Of a DNA stretch of 64,000 nt, positions 21,377 through 31,302 are shown one piece after another. Location: assembly GCA_949825065.1 (NCBI GenBank), contig OX463866.1, forward strand, positions 3,472,409-3,536,408. The letters run 5' to 3'. A model generated the notes under the pieces. That model was not told the origin of the DNA. It made no database searches and saw only the letters and a list, made by a program, of their open reading frames with translations. Both the position numbers and the translations under genes were made by a program. The stretch is from Odontocerum albicorne (taxonomy: Eukaryota > Arthropoda > Insecta > Trichoptera > Odontoceridae). Numbering within the stretch: the first letter of the stretch is position 1; each line of letters opens with the position of its first letter.

Positions 21377-22536
21377 ACAGGAGCGAGGTCAGGGATCATC
21401 CTTGGCGGAGTCCAACTGTAACCGTTATCGGATAACTGTTTCCTTATATCGTCCTAATGGTTGTTCTACTATCATTATATACTTCTTTCACAAGGCGTGT
21501 ACCGCACAGGTACAAAGACTGTAGATAGGCACGTTGGTTGCCGCGTAGCGCTCAGAGAATCGACGTCGCGAATTCCATTGCGAAGATCCAGTAGCAGAAG
21601 AAGAAGAGCAGGGAGAGATTCCTTCCTCAGATCCTATATTCCTCAGGCAGTCGAAGCAGGGTAGCGGGTCTCAAGTAAAACGCGGTATAGTCGGTTGTTA
21701 CTGAGAAGTATTATAGTATATTTCCAAAATCAGGGGGCCCTCTATATTAATGGTCAGTCAGCCGTCACAAGCGCCCATTGCCCGCGAAATACAACAACTT
21801 TCGGGGTTTGGGCCCTGTTTACGCTGACTGGGCCCCGACCTACTCCGATCGCACCGCCCCATAAGTCACTTATTTCCAGTGTGGTCGCGAATGCGATCGG
21901 AGTCAAACAAACATACATTTTACATATAAAATACAAAATATAGCAAACATTTACACATACAAACATATGTAATAAATTATACACATACAATGATTATACA
22001 AATACATAACCATTTCAACATACTATGTCTAATATTCCGTGTTACATACTATTACAAAGATACAAGAACATATACTCGTACATTTCAAACGATAACAAAA
22101 TAGCAGAGTTTACTCGTACATGACAAATTATAAGTTTATACATATAACTTTATCTACAGATCTACACATAAATGTCTTTTTCCCTTATACCACATACACA
22201 CACACAAGGGTGACGGCACACGTCCGATACAAGGCGGACGTATGTATTTAGGATATTTAAACAGCGCAGTTAGTATCATATTATGTAAGTTATCTGGTTA
22301 CTGAATCATAAACCTTTTCCAAGTGTATAAAGATCATGTGTAGAGGTTTTCTAGCGTTTCAATATTTTTTTACAGTATTTCTCAGTGTATATGTTTCGTA
22401 TGTCATGTTTTATCTCGGCATAAACCTAAATTGTAACTCCAGCTATTATCCCTTACAGCTTGATTCTTAATATTTTTTCATGATCTAATGATTTTTTGCA
22501 TTCTCGTTTGTCTCCTTTACATTCTCGTTTGTCTCC
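21377..22536. other. No gene seen; GC-richer block then AT-rich DNA
   Basis: 21377-21910 is noticeably GC-richer than its surroundings and matches nothing else here. It contains GGGCCC motifs and a GATCGCACC/GCGATCGGAG pair at 21847-21902. It could be an LTR or LINE piece of a family with one copy in the window, or host DNA. 21910-22500 is AT-rich with CA-rich simple sequence near 22195. Confidence 0.3.
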
Positions 22537-22537
22537 T

Positions 22538-22795
22538 TTAACACGTTCACTGCGTCGAACACGGCTCCCGTGTCCATACAAATATTTTGTATGGACACGG
22601 GAGCCTTGAATGTTTAGTGCACTCATAAACGTCTCCCGATAAGGATTTGTCGCCGGTTTCATGTGTTTTGAAGACACGAAGGAATACACTTGTATATGAT
22701 GTTTCAATAGAAAGTAGAATTTGATTTTTAACGAAGAAATGGGTTTTAAAAAATTTTCAGCATAAAGTGTTTTATACGCAGTGAATGTGTTAAAT
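22538..22795. mobile_element. TTAA-2 MITE with internal hairpin
   Basis: Starts TTAACACGTTCACTGCGT; from the right it reads TTAACACATTCACTGCGT. About 258 bp, no ORF. The target TTAA and inverted ends suggest a piggyBac-type non-autonomous element, distinct in sequence from TTAA-1. Confidence 0.75.
22563..22605. repeat. Perfect 20-bp hairpin in TTAA-2
   Basis: GGCTCCCGTGTCCATACAAA, loop TAT, then the exact complement ending GGACACGGGAGCC. It is subterminal in the MITE. Confidence 0.9.
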
Positions 22796-22904
22796 ACGAG
22801 AACAACTACAATATTAGCAGAAAACGAAGATGGTCTTCAGTGAATGTTCTACAAATTTCACCTTGCTTCTAAGAAATACAACATGACGATTTCTGTCAAT
22901 AAAA

Positions 22905-23615
22905 CAGTATAAGTGCTGGACAAATTACAGCGTCTTCAAAATGCATGCCCAAGATTCATTTTCAACCTACGTAAGTACGATCATATAACTTCATACCAGA
23001 AGGCATTGAACTGGTTGAATGTTAGAAATAGATTCACATAATGTCTCTATTGCATAATATCCTTAACTGTCCCGCCACCCCCTCTTATCTCGCCGAGAAT
23101 TTTCAGCGTCTTTCCAATCATGGATTAGCGCTACGCTCAAACCGAGATTATTTATTGGTCTTTCCAGTTCACCGCTCCTCTTTCTTTATGTCGTCCTTTA
23201 CTGTTCATGCAGTGAGACTCTGGAATCAGTTACAAACCAATATAAGACTCGCTCCGTCCTTGGCATGCTTTAAGAAGCGACTGAAAAATCTCTTAATTTC
23301 TAGTCAGTAAAATAACGTGTTTTATTCCTAATTTTTCTTTTCCTTTCCTCTCCACCATCCCTTCCTTTCCTTTTGATTGATGATATCTCACTTTATATGA
23401 AAAATAATGTTCGGGTGATTGTCCGTCTTTGTAAGGTTCGTGTGCATGTACTCACGTATATGTTTATGGATTTCGTGGGGATAGATAGTCATTTGAATGA
23501 TTTATGCGACCACGTAACTTGCTTCATTTACTTTTGTCTGGTTGGTTGGAAGAGATTGCCGCCTGGCAATAAGCCCGCCAGATTGTATTTGCAGTAAAAG
23601 CGTTAAATAAATAAA
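22905..23615 (+). mobile_element. CR1-like LINE A, longest 3' copy
   Basis: Begins further upstream than most copies, with LQRLQNACPRFIFNLRKYDH and SYQKALNWLNVRNR. It continues through the ORF end (AVRLWNQLQTNIRL, KNLLISSQ), the 3' UTR, the TTGCCGCCTGGCAA hairpin, and a TAAA/AATA tail at 23600. A deletion near 23035 removes part of the ORF. Shows the CR1/L2-type order best. Confidence 0.85.
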
Positions 23616-23634
23616 TAAAAATAAGTGCTTAACA

Positions 23635-24250
23635 ATATCAAAAGGGCCACTCAGATGCAAACTGATCATCGATAACGTACCCATCGAGCAAGTCATGCGA
23701 TTCACTTACCTAGGTGTAGAGATCTCCAGCAACTAGCATGCCTATACCATATAGTGAAGTACGAGCACAAACTAATAAAGCGATAGCTTTGGCTGGCTGC
23801 CTGCGGGACACTATGTGGAGAAACAGACACATGCTAACCGAAAGTAAGGTCAGGATATATAAGACATGCGTCCGCCCCATCATAACATATGGGATAGAAG
23901 CGAGAGCCGATACCAACAGGACAAAAACCTTCTCAGAGTGACAGAAATGAGAACTCTACGCTCCATCGCAGGCAGAACTCTTAGAGATCGGATCAGAAAT
24001 GAGACGATAAAGACTGTCTGTGGTGTTGAAGACATAGTGAGGTGGGGAAGAAGCAGAAGGCGCTTCTGGAGGGATCATATAGACCGCATGGAGGATACGA
24101 GACTTGCGAAAATTGCTAAGACTGAAAACCCTAACAGCAAAAGATTACCAGGAAGATCGCTGAAAAGGTGGAACGACAGCTAAACGTCATCATCCCAGGA
24201 CAGCCTACCGTCACAAACAGGTCATACGACCTAAACCAAGAGGAAGAAGA
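23635..24250 (+). pseudogene. RTE-like LINE R2, C-terminal half
   Basis: Frameshifted coding sequence: EVRAQTNKAIALAGCLRDT, VRIYKTCVRPIITYGIEARA, then TLRSIAGRTLRDRIRNE, VCGVEDIVRWGRSRRRF and GRSLKRWND. It ends with an AGAAG-rich 3' segment shared with 5785-5862 and 24505-24590. This is the fullest R2 copy; the YxDD region is not included. Confidence 0.8.
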
Positions 24251-24504
24251 AAGAGAAGAACAACTACGCTGTTCTTCCATGAGTCCGACAATTTGTCTTG
24301 GTAGAAAAAAATATGAAAATATCTTAGAAACATATGTAACTTCTACTCAAGACATCATATCATAGGCTAAAAACTTTAACTCACCAGTTGGTCAATGGCT
24401 TGAGAGCTGTCTAGTAGCAATAAGGCTGCTAACTACAGAAATAGTCTGGTTATAATATCTACTTACTCTTGATTACAATAAAGAAACCTGTAGAAACTAA
24501 TTGT

Positions 24505-24595
24505 GTCTGTCATACGACCTAAACCAAGAGGAAGAAGAGAAAAACAACTACACTGTTCTTCCACGAGTCCGACAATTTGTCTTGATCGAAACTAA
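24505..24595 (+). repeat. Duplicate of the R2 3' segment
   Basis: GTCATACGACCTAAACCAAG and CACTGTTCTTCCACGAGTC repeat 24222-24300 about 285 bp downstream, a local duplication or second R2 3' end. Confidence 0.65.
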
Positions 24596-24599
24596 TTGT

Positions 24600-24838
24600 T
24601 TCTGTCATATGCGGGAAAAGAATAGGCCACTGTCTGATAGGAAGATACCTTTATAAAGTCCATATAAATAATAGCCTTACGTGAACGTGTGGACTGGTAG
24701 AGGAGACCCTCGATCATGTTGTCTTTGAGTATCCTCTGCACACCGCATACAACCTTGACTCGATTATAAATGCCCCTCGTCTGTTAAACATGTACCTACC
24801 ACCTTCTCGCACTCAATTCTCCATTAAATTTATAGTCC
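24600..24838 (+). pseudogene. Jockey/R1-like LINE C-terminus, split by mariner
   Basis: Decayed frame with TCGLVEETLDHVVFEYPLH and INAPRLLNMYLPPSRTQFSI. A cysteine/histidine knuckle after the RNase H-like region is typical of Jockey/R1-type LINEs. The M2 mariner is inserted at its TA. Confidence 0.6.
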
Positions 24839-24840
24839 TA

Positions 24841-25791
24841 CGTGGGTCATCCAGAAAGTAAAGAACGTTTTGGCATAACTAAATAAAAACGAAAGATATC
24901 AACACAAAACTTTATTTACAAAGTCACAGTACCTTACTCTATTTTTCAATGTAGTCGCCATAGCAGAGCTGTCAAAGCACTTATTGTAACGTGGAGCCAA
25001 TTTTTCAATTCCGATGTTATACTCTTCTACCGCCAAAAATTTGAGCCAGGATGTCACTTCTTGTTTGAGGTCTTCATCGTTTGCGAACTGTTTTCCACCC
25101 AAAAATTTCTTTACCTTCAGAAATAAGTGAAAATCACTTGGGCTGTAAGGAGGATGTCTAAAAATGTCCCACTTAAGACGTTGAAGTTCTCGCTGTGTTC
25201 GTGCTGATGCATGAGGCCGCGCATTGTCATGAATCAAAACCACTTTCCCGACAACATTCCACGTCTCTTGTTTTGGATGGCGCGTCTAAGTCATTGAAGA
25301 GTTTCACAATAGGCCTCTGAGTGTATTGTATGTCCTCTTGGCATAAACTGCACGTGGATCAAACCCTTTCGGTCCCAAAAAACTGTTGGCATCACTTTTC
25401 TGGTGTTGGGATTAGGTTTTTCTTTACCGAGCACACATTATTTTGTAGCCAAGGTGCTCTGTCACTATTTCATGTAGGAGCGATTGTGAAATTTGGGGGA
25501 AAGATTCATGTACTGTGGTTAAAGTTGCCTATAAATTTCGATAGGTCGAACATTTTGTGCATTCGGAAAATGAATGACACTACGCACTTCACATTTGGCG
25601 GGATTTTCGATGGACGCAGCCATTTTGAAAGGTTACAGAACAAAGACGCACAATTGATCAGCAACAAAACTCCGCTCGTACTGAAACGAGGAAAGTAGCT
25701 AACTGGCGCGCATACGATCGCGGTGGTGGGTGATAGGCGCAGGGCGTGGCGTGCAATCGTTTTTTACTATCTGGATACGCCTATTAAATCT
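24841..25791 (-). mobile_element. mariner M2, 951 bp, both ends, transposase damaged
   Basis: Flanked by TA at 24839-24840 and 25792-25793. Terminal repeats share the ATCCAGA, AGTAAA and AACG blocks at both ends. On the minus strand the transposase begins near 25626 with MAASIENPAKCEVRSV-like residues, later VFWDRKGLIHVQFMPRG, which holds the first catalytic Asp, then VLIHDNARPHASA, which holds the second, and YSPSDFHLF, which holds the third. The middle of the N-terminal half is deleted, and a stop and frameshifts lie before VLIHDN. The last 114 codons are open. D,D34D mariner family, non-functional. Confidence 0.85.
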
Positions 25792-25967
25792 GAGTTTATT
25801 GTCCAACCCCGTTTGAGTTCCAGCACTCATCAAGGGTGCTCTAACTCAGAACTCAAAGACATTATCACTAACATATTATTGATTACAAAAAAGAACCCAC
25901 TAATATTGATTAAAAAAACAAGTTGAGTACTAGGATGGGAAGGTAGTGACTGAGTCCTTAGCTTAGG

Positions 25968-26034
25968 TATATCCTGGCATCAGCATAATATGTTGAAAAA
26001 ACATAAAACATATTACGCTGATGCCAGGATATAC
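25968..26034. repeat. Near-perfect 26-bp inverted repeat
   Basis: TATATCCTGGCATCAGC and AATATGTT pair with AACATATT and GCTGATGCCAGGATATA across a loop of about 14 bases. One mismatch seen. It abuts the start of the R6 coding fragment. Confidence 0.8.
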
Positions 26035-26340
26035 ATCAACAGTAAGATGGAGGAGAGGCGATTGAGATGGTATGGGCACGTTGGACGCAAAGCACCCGAT
26101 CACATTGTGAACCAGACAAACTCCATGGATCTTCCTCGAATAACAACCAGAGGAAGACCAAAGAGTTCATGGGTGGTGCAAAGAGATAACCTGATGCAGA
26201 GGCAAGGCCTGGGGGACGTAGTCCGGGACAGAAGAGCATACAACCTGAGGACGAGGAGAGCTGACCCCAACAGTATTCGCAGACAATGAGTTGGGATGGA
26301 GGCAGGGAGAAGAAAGTATAATATGTTGGAAAAAACACAT
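26005..26340 (+). pseudogene. LINE R6, C-terminal fragment
   Basis: About 90 open codons: KMEERRLRWYGHVGRKAPDH, TTRGRPKSSWVVQRDNL, ending RRADPNSIRRQ. This is the usual C-terminus of an insect RTE/Jockey-type LINE. A related antisense copy is at 59400-59720. Truncated at its 5' end by the inverted repeat. Confidence 0.75.
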
Positions 26341-26479
26341 TTGATAGAATAATCGCAGAAAACTCACCAAGACAAACTACAAAAAAAAACATTGTAGATC
26401 TTTTAATATCTGATAGTAGCACATTTGGGTTTGGTGTGGTGTTCACTCGAGTATATTATCATGAATAACGAACACAAGT

Positions 26480-26745
26480 CCCATAAAGTGTTGTCTTCAA
26501 ATGCTTCCTGAAGCTGCACACGCAAGTTGCACACCATATCTCTGATACTACGAGGCAGACCATTCTACGACACAAGGTCAGCAACGACAAAAATCTTTAT
26601 CATGATGCCCCGCCCTATTGGAAGAACAGATCTTAAGAAAGTTCTTCTCCTGTCCGAAGAAACATCTCTCATACACAGATTCTCAATATACTCGTATAAT
26701 AAAGACATGACATTAAATGACTTGAATACAAAGAAACAAAGTTTG
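26480..26745 (-). pseudogene. CR1-like LINE C, ORF-end fragment
   Basis: The complement encodes a decayed V-G/A-D-L-V..WNGLP-type LINE C-terminus, matching 53610-53870 and 59800-60100. AGCTGCACACGCAAGTTGCA and TACGAGGCAGACCATTC are shared markers. Confidence 0.55.
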
Positions 26746-26769
26746 AAATCAATGCTTTCGCGACATTTG

Positions 26770-27400
26770 AATCAAGTCATTGTAATTTATTTTTATCAAA
26801 CACTGTTTATTCCACTTTTTGTGACGGTATAACCCTACCGGTTTCAAGGCTTTCACGGGAGCGCAAACAAGACTAAATGCTGTTCGAACTGGTACCGATA
26901 TACACGCTTCAACGGTTGGGGGCTGAGGAATGAGGGAGGCACGGGACAATTTCGTCCAAGAGCGGAGAGATTTTTGGGAAATAACTGTTCAACAGATGTT
27001 CGGATCGGTGGGCCTTTCTAGGGCCTCTAATCTGTCCAATTTATTTCCGTTACTACTGATATGTAAGAATTTGGCATCATCGATAGAAAAAAGTATGGTT
27101 TTCACGGTGACAATGATTAGGCATTTCAGAATAAATTAGAGGATTTGTTAAGGCGGATTTGTGTTCACGAAATCTCTTTTCAAAAGATCTTCCTGTCTTT
27201 CCTATATAGAAATTATCACAGTCAGCACATAAAAGTGTATACACAGCACTGTTGCTAAGTATTCCATTTTTACCTTTCCCATTAAATAAGAGTTTCCGGA
27301 GATTAAAATTAGTGTAAAAAGCTGGCTTTATGTGACTTGGAATATTTTTGGTTATTTAATATGATATTTTTATCTCCACAACGTTAATGCCTTAACTATA
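26770..27400 (-). pseudogene. Penelope-like element with GIY-YIG endonuclease segment
   Basis: On the minus strand an open frame runs from about 27365 to 27010: KPAFYTNFNLRKLLFNGKG, then VYTLLCADCDNFYIGKTGRS, FEKRFREHKSAL and LHISSNGNKLDRLEALE. VYTLLC...FYIGKT fits the GIY-YIG nuclease core that follows the reverse transcriptase in Penelope-like elements and makes the nick for integration. Downstream the frame breaks, and the 3' region with AACCCTACCGGTTTCAAGGC (complement) follows, but the CTGATGA half of the ribozyme motif is deleted. The reverse transcriptase is not in this copy. Confidence 0.8.
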
Positions 27401-27474
27401 AACAACATATGAGTCAAGTCATTGAAGACTTTTATGCCCATGTTCATGACAACTATTATACCAGAGAAGTATTG

Positions 27475-27680
27475 TATATAAATTTTTACTACACCTTAGC
27501 TTAAAAACGTTATTACCAAGTCATAGTATGAACTCCAATATTGACAAGTCACAGTATGAACTCCAATCTTAGCTTAAAAACGTTATTACCAAGTCACAGT
27601 ATGAACCCCAATCTTAGCTTAAAAACGTTATTACCAAGTCACAGTATGAACTCCAATCTTGACAATACTCCAAATTCTAT
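27475..27680. repeat. 45-bp tandem repeat, about 4 copies
   Basis: Unit CTTAGCTTAAAAACGTTATT, ACCAAGTCACAGTATGAA, CTCCAAT. The second copy is internally shortened. Confidence 0.85.
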
Positions 27681-27796
27681 TATTACAAGTCTTTATTTAA
27701 TCTCTAATTCTTGAATAACAGAAAAGTTCGCTCGCTTTTTGGTCTACAGGATACAAAGCATTCGCCTCAAATATCACATCTCCAAGGCATAATATA

Positions 27797-28348
27797 GGGT
27801 CTTTCAAAATGAACGGTTTTTTTAATTCAATTTTTTTAATTCTTGAATAAAACACACAATTTTCTTTGATTTCAAAAAACTTTTTATTGGTCATTAAAGT
27901 ATAATGTATGTTATTTAAACACAATAAACAATATCCGCAAAATATCCACCTCTTGCAGCTCCACAGATGTCCACTCTTTTGACAACATTTTCGATGATAT
28001 TTTGGCATAATTGCGGTTCTAACTCACCGATAACGCGAATAATTTCGTCCTTCAGCTCAGGAATTGATCGGGAGTCATTCTTATAGACTTGGATTTTCAC
28101 GTAACCCCAGAGAAAATAGTCCAACGGTGTCAGATCACATGATCTTGGTGGGCAATTATTATCACCGTTTCCGGAGATTACAATAGATACAATAATTCTC
28201 AATTTGAACGCGTTGTTGTATTGTATACGACTCCATTTTTATAAATGCCATACATTACACTTCTCAAATGTCACAAGACCCAGGCAAGTTTGCGACGCCA
28301 TCTTTGTTTTATCCAAGAATTAAAAAAAACGCTCAATTTGAAAGACCC
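27797..28348 (-). mobile_element. mariner deletion derivative M1, both ends intact
   Basis: 552 bp flanked by TA. Left end GGGTCTTTCAAAATGAACGG, right end CGCTCAATTTGAAAGACCC. Inside, on the minus strand, about 95 open codons keep SCDLTPLDYFLWGYVKIQVY, IPELKDEIIRVIGELEP and DICGAARGG, the C-terminus of a mariner transposase including its third acidic position (PLD). The N-terminal and central domains are absent. Best copy of the family and the reference for the others. Confidence 0.9.
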
Positions 28349-28349
28349 T

Positions 28350-28867
28350 ATATATAAATATGTCAAAAAAAAATATTAATGAATTAATTTATATACTCGT
28401 TTAAATATCCTATGGAATCAGCCGCCTGCATACATTGCATAAGTTTCCTTTAATCTCGGACCGACCCTGTCTAGTAAAAGCAATCGAGGAAAGTGCCGGA
28501 GTCGGATTTAACCAGGAGGGGAATACTGTAGTAACTGTTTTTTATGTTATTTGAAAACGTATTTCGCGAAGCTATACAGCGCTCTAATGGTTCAGTCGAT
28601 GATCGTATGCCCCCTAGGGGCCCCCCCTCACGCCCTTAAAGGCGGGCTTTTATTGAAATACAAGACGTTTTTAAGGTTTTCTTTTTGATGTTTGTGATTG
28701 CTTGTTAAACGGATTGTTACTGAAACGGTCTTAAAATAACACAGAAGCATTTTAAGTTAGAAGGGAGTAAGTATATTTTAAATTGGGAATTTGGTGATAG
28801 GGAGAAAACTCCATTACTGGCTATTTATATATTTATTTATATCAAACTTTATTGTACAGTGTACAGA
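28350..28867. other. Probable single-copy non-coding block, partly GC-rich
   Basis: Matches no repeat in the window. 28600-28660 is C/G-rich, with GCCCCCTAGGGGCCC and GCCCTTAAAGGCGGGC inverted motifs. No ORF. A candidate intronic regulatory block. Confidence 0.35.
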
Positions 28868-29080
28868 CGATCTCTGTAGCCTAGTTGGTAAGGCACGTGC
28901 CTCTAATCCCGAGGGTTGCAGGTTCGGTTCCCGTTGGAACCCAGGTTAAAAAAAAGGATTCAAGCCTGGTTTTCATTCAAAATCTCTCAAATATATTTCT
29001 GGTTGGTTGGAACAGATTGACACATGACAATAAACCCATCTGGTTGTACTATATACAAAAAATGTGTAATACAATGCGAT
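28868..29080 (+). repeat. SINE-A, nearly full length
   Basis: The head GATCTCTGTAGCCTAGTTGG and TAAGGCACGTGCC holds an A box; TGCAGGTTCGGTTCCCGTTG holds a B box; then AACCCAGG, the body, and the tail TGGTTGGTTGGAACAGATTG, ACACATGACAATAAACCCAT. Typical tRNA-derived Pol III SINE of about 210 bp. Confidence 0.8.
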
Positions 29081-29129
29081 ACGTGGTATATTGAGTTGAT
29101 TGTTTTATGATAGATTTTTTAAATTTAAA

Positions 29130-29735
29130 TATTAGATATTACCTTTATATACATATGACCTTTATATAGATATGACCTTTATATAGATACACTGAATGTA
29201 TTTTTTTTTTGTCATCTATTTATTTTCTGTGTTTATTTTTTTTATATATTCTTGTTCTACGTGTTCAAGGGTGTGGGCTGAAAAACTTCTGGTGTCCCCG
29301 TGGCTGGGTTCGCCCTATATTGGTGGGGTGTATCTTGGCCGAGGGGATGCTATTAGATGAGCCCAGACCTTTTGATAGCTTCTGTATTTAATGTATTATC
29401 TGCAATTTATGTGTTTTAGAAGTGTTATTTAAATATAATCTGTACATACTATGTTGCTATCAATAAACCTATTATTTATTTATTTATTTATTTATTTATA
29501 TTACCTTTATATAGATATGACCTTTACATAGATATGACATTAATATAGATATGACCTCTATATAGATATGACCTTTATGTAGATATGACCTTCATATAGA
29601 TATGATATTAATATAGATATGACCTTTATATAGATATGACATTTATATAGATATGACCTTTATATATATATATGACCTTTATATAGATATGACCTTTATA
29701 AATATATGACCTTATATAGATATGTCCTTTATATG
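29130..29735. repeat. 19-bp minisatellite split by a LINE 3' end
   Basis: Unit TATGACCTTTATATAGATA. Three to four units lie left of the insertion (29130-29190) and about 12 right of it (29500-29735), in the same phase and orientation. Confidence 0.9.
29191..29499 (+). mobile_element. LINE tail N, copy 1, inserted in minisatellite
   Basis: GTGTGGGCTGAAAAAC, GGTGTCCCCGTGGCTGGG, GTTCGCCCTATATTGG, GAGGGGATGCTATTAGATGA and GTTGCTATCAATAAACC, then a (TTTA)n tail. A second copy at 40916-41143 and an antisense end at 63968-64000 share the sequence. The short simple tail points to a non-LTR retroposon 3' end; no coding part is present. Confidence 0.75.
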
Positions 29736-29739
29736 CACA

Positions 29740-29880
29740 CGACTGCACGGTTACGCACTGGACTTCCATGCGGAAGATCGCCGGTTTGAATCCCTCGTTG
29801 TCCTACCCTCCTCGAATGACATAGGCATTTTCCGCCTAGTATTCAGGGATATAACGATACCTATGACTTCAGCCATATTG
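29740..29880 (+). repeat. tRNA-like SINE, second type
   Basis: GACTGCACGGTTACGCACTG (A-box-like) and CGCCGGTTTGAATCCCTCG (B box) pair with the element at 1045-1200. Confidence 0.5.
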
Positions 29881-30111
29881 ATTCTTTAAAAAAAAGATTT
29901 AAAAAATATGCCGGTGTTCTCCGATCGTCTCACTTCGGTGTGCCATCGGATCCAGTACAGCAGTACGGCTTATGAGTTTGCTGGTATACAACCGCTCACT
30001 CGCATAAAAATAAACTCCACGATATATACACATGGATTCGCATTCCAGCTGAATCGAAATTTGAATGACAATGGATCCTCAACTACGAGGGCCAGCAACG
30101 ATGATGATGAT

Positions 30112-30318
30112 ATTATCTCCGTAACCTAGTTTTTAAGAAGTCTATCTTCCAATCCAGAAGTCACAGGTTCGATTATCGTTGGAACCCAGATAAAAAAATG
30201 GGTTCCAGTCTGATTTTCTCTTAACGGTTTAAACACATTTCTGGTTGATTGAAAGAGATTGCCACATAAACCCTCCAAGTGTTATACTCGTACTTATAAC
30301 AAAAGTATAACACAATAA
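30112..30318 (+). repeat. SINE-A, diverged full-length copy
   Basis: ATCTCCGTAACCTAG, TCACAGGTTCGATTATCGTT, GGAACCCAG, the body, then CTGGTTGATTGAAAGAGATT and a decayed tail ending AAAGTATAACACAATA. Confidence 0.7.
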
Positions 30319-30319
30319 A

Positions 30320-30930
30320 ATAAAACGGTTCCCCAATTTCTAAAACGAACACACCATAATAACACATAATAAGAATCGCTTATACCAAAAAAGATTTCAA
30401 CACTTGTTCTTTCAGTTTTTTCCTCCAACAAATCTCATTCCCTTTCTCATCACGTCTCTCCCACTCTATTTCATTCTCTTTCTTTCACCCACTTTCTTAC
30501 ACATTGTATATTGGATCCCGAGCCATTTTTCTCTTGTAAATCGTCTATTTTTCCCATCCATTTTTGGAAATCAAACTGTCTGGTAGTGAATATCGGGAAT
30601 GATTACATCACACTTCTGCCCATAATCCATTCCCCCTTCTGCATTCCCTAGCCCATTCTCCCCCAAAAGTATTTCCCCTCTCTCCACCCGAATCCCAATG
30701 CCGGGAGAATAGAACGGGGAGTTGGGGAGGAAAACTTTTGACTTATTATTGACGGGAATCTGTTAAAGATTTGACATGTTGCTTTGGGGGTTCGGTTTAT
30801 ATAAAAGTTTAATCTGTTTGATTTTACTGTATTATTTATGCATACATACCCTAACGCCATTTCCCTGTCGAGGTAAGCAGAGAAGACAGATCACCAAATA
30901 TAAATTTATATATTTAAATGTATTGTTTTC
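30320..30930. other. Non-coding DNA, no gene seen
   Basis: C/T-rich 30400-30720 and AT-rich thereafter. ORFs here lack any recognisable domain. No repeat copy was recognised. Confidence 0.3.
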
Positions 30931-30931
30931 T

Positions 30932-31022
30932 CTGATATACCCTGGACGGATATGGTCAGCAACACAAGGGTTCTTCAAAGCGCCAAAGTTGATAGAGAGT
31001 TGCTGACTAATATTAAAATCCG
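30932..31022 (+). pseudogene. LINE R1 short internal fragment
   Basis: TATACCCTGGACGGATATGG through TTGCTGACTAATATTAAAAT encodes the WTDMVSNTRVLQ and LLTNIKIR segment of R1. It is fused directly to Penelope-like sequence. Confidence 0.7.
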
Positions 31023-31302
31023 AGATGATGTCAAATTCTTACATATCAGTAGTAACGGAAAAAAATTTAACAGATTAGATGCCCTAGAAATTTCTAAGTC
31101 AGTACATCGAACCGAACATCTGGTAAATACATATATTCCAAAAATCTCTCCGCTCCTAGCCGAAATCGTCCCATGCCTCCCTTACCCCTCAGTCCCCAAC
31201 TGTTGAAGCGTATATGTTGGTATCAGTTCGAACAGAATTTAGTCTTGTTTGTGCTCCCCTGAAGATGAGGTGAAAGCCTTGAAACCGGTAGGGTTATACC
31301 GT
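31023..31302 (+). mobile_element. Penelope-like element, 3' part before LTR insertion
   Basis: Starts inside the endonuclease-proximal coding end (FLHISSNGKKFNRLDALEIS, SVHRTEHLVNTYIPKISPLL), then passes to the 3' region with the hammerhead-like motif and TTATACCGT. It continues at 31776-31865 beyond a solo LTR. Confidence 0.75.
31253..31293 (+). ncRNA. Hammerhead-ribozyme-like motif, core intact
   Basis: CTCCC, then CTGAAGA (CUGANGA core, 31259-31265), stem II AGG/CCT closing on UGAAAG, GAAA (31281-31284), the minimal stem III ACCGGT, and GUA before GGG. GGG (31291-31293) can pair with the CCC upstream of the core as stem I, putting cleavage after 31290. Penelope-like elements are known to carry type I hammerheads with very short stem III. 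Confidence 0.6.

Noticed and set aside
21415..21705. A solo LTR running from TGTAACCG to a GTTAC end
   Set aside because: I could not find a target duplication or a second copy, and the ends match only loosely.
21695..21990. Paired ORFs on both strands around 21700-21990
   Set aside because: GC-rich DNA opens frames on both strands; no domain recognised and neither has a convincing start or partner.
26036..26446. 136-codon minus-strand ORF
   Set aside because: It overlaps the plus-strand LINE R6 coding fragment, whose residues match LINE C-termini; the minus frame does not.
28868..28950. A functional tRNA gene
   Set aside because: A and B boxes are present but the sequence continues into the SINE-A body and tail, and the same head recurs at 30112, 40213 and, antisense, at 14742 and 48765.
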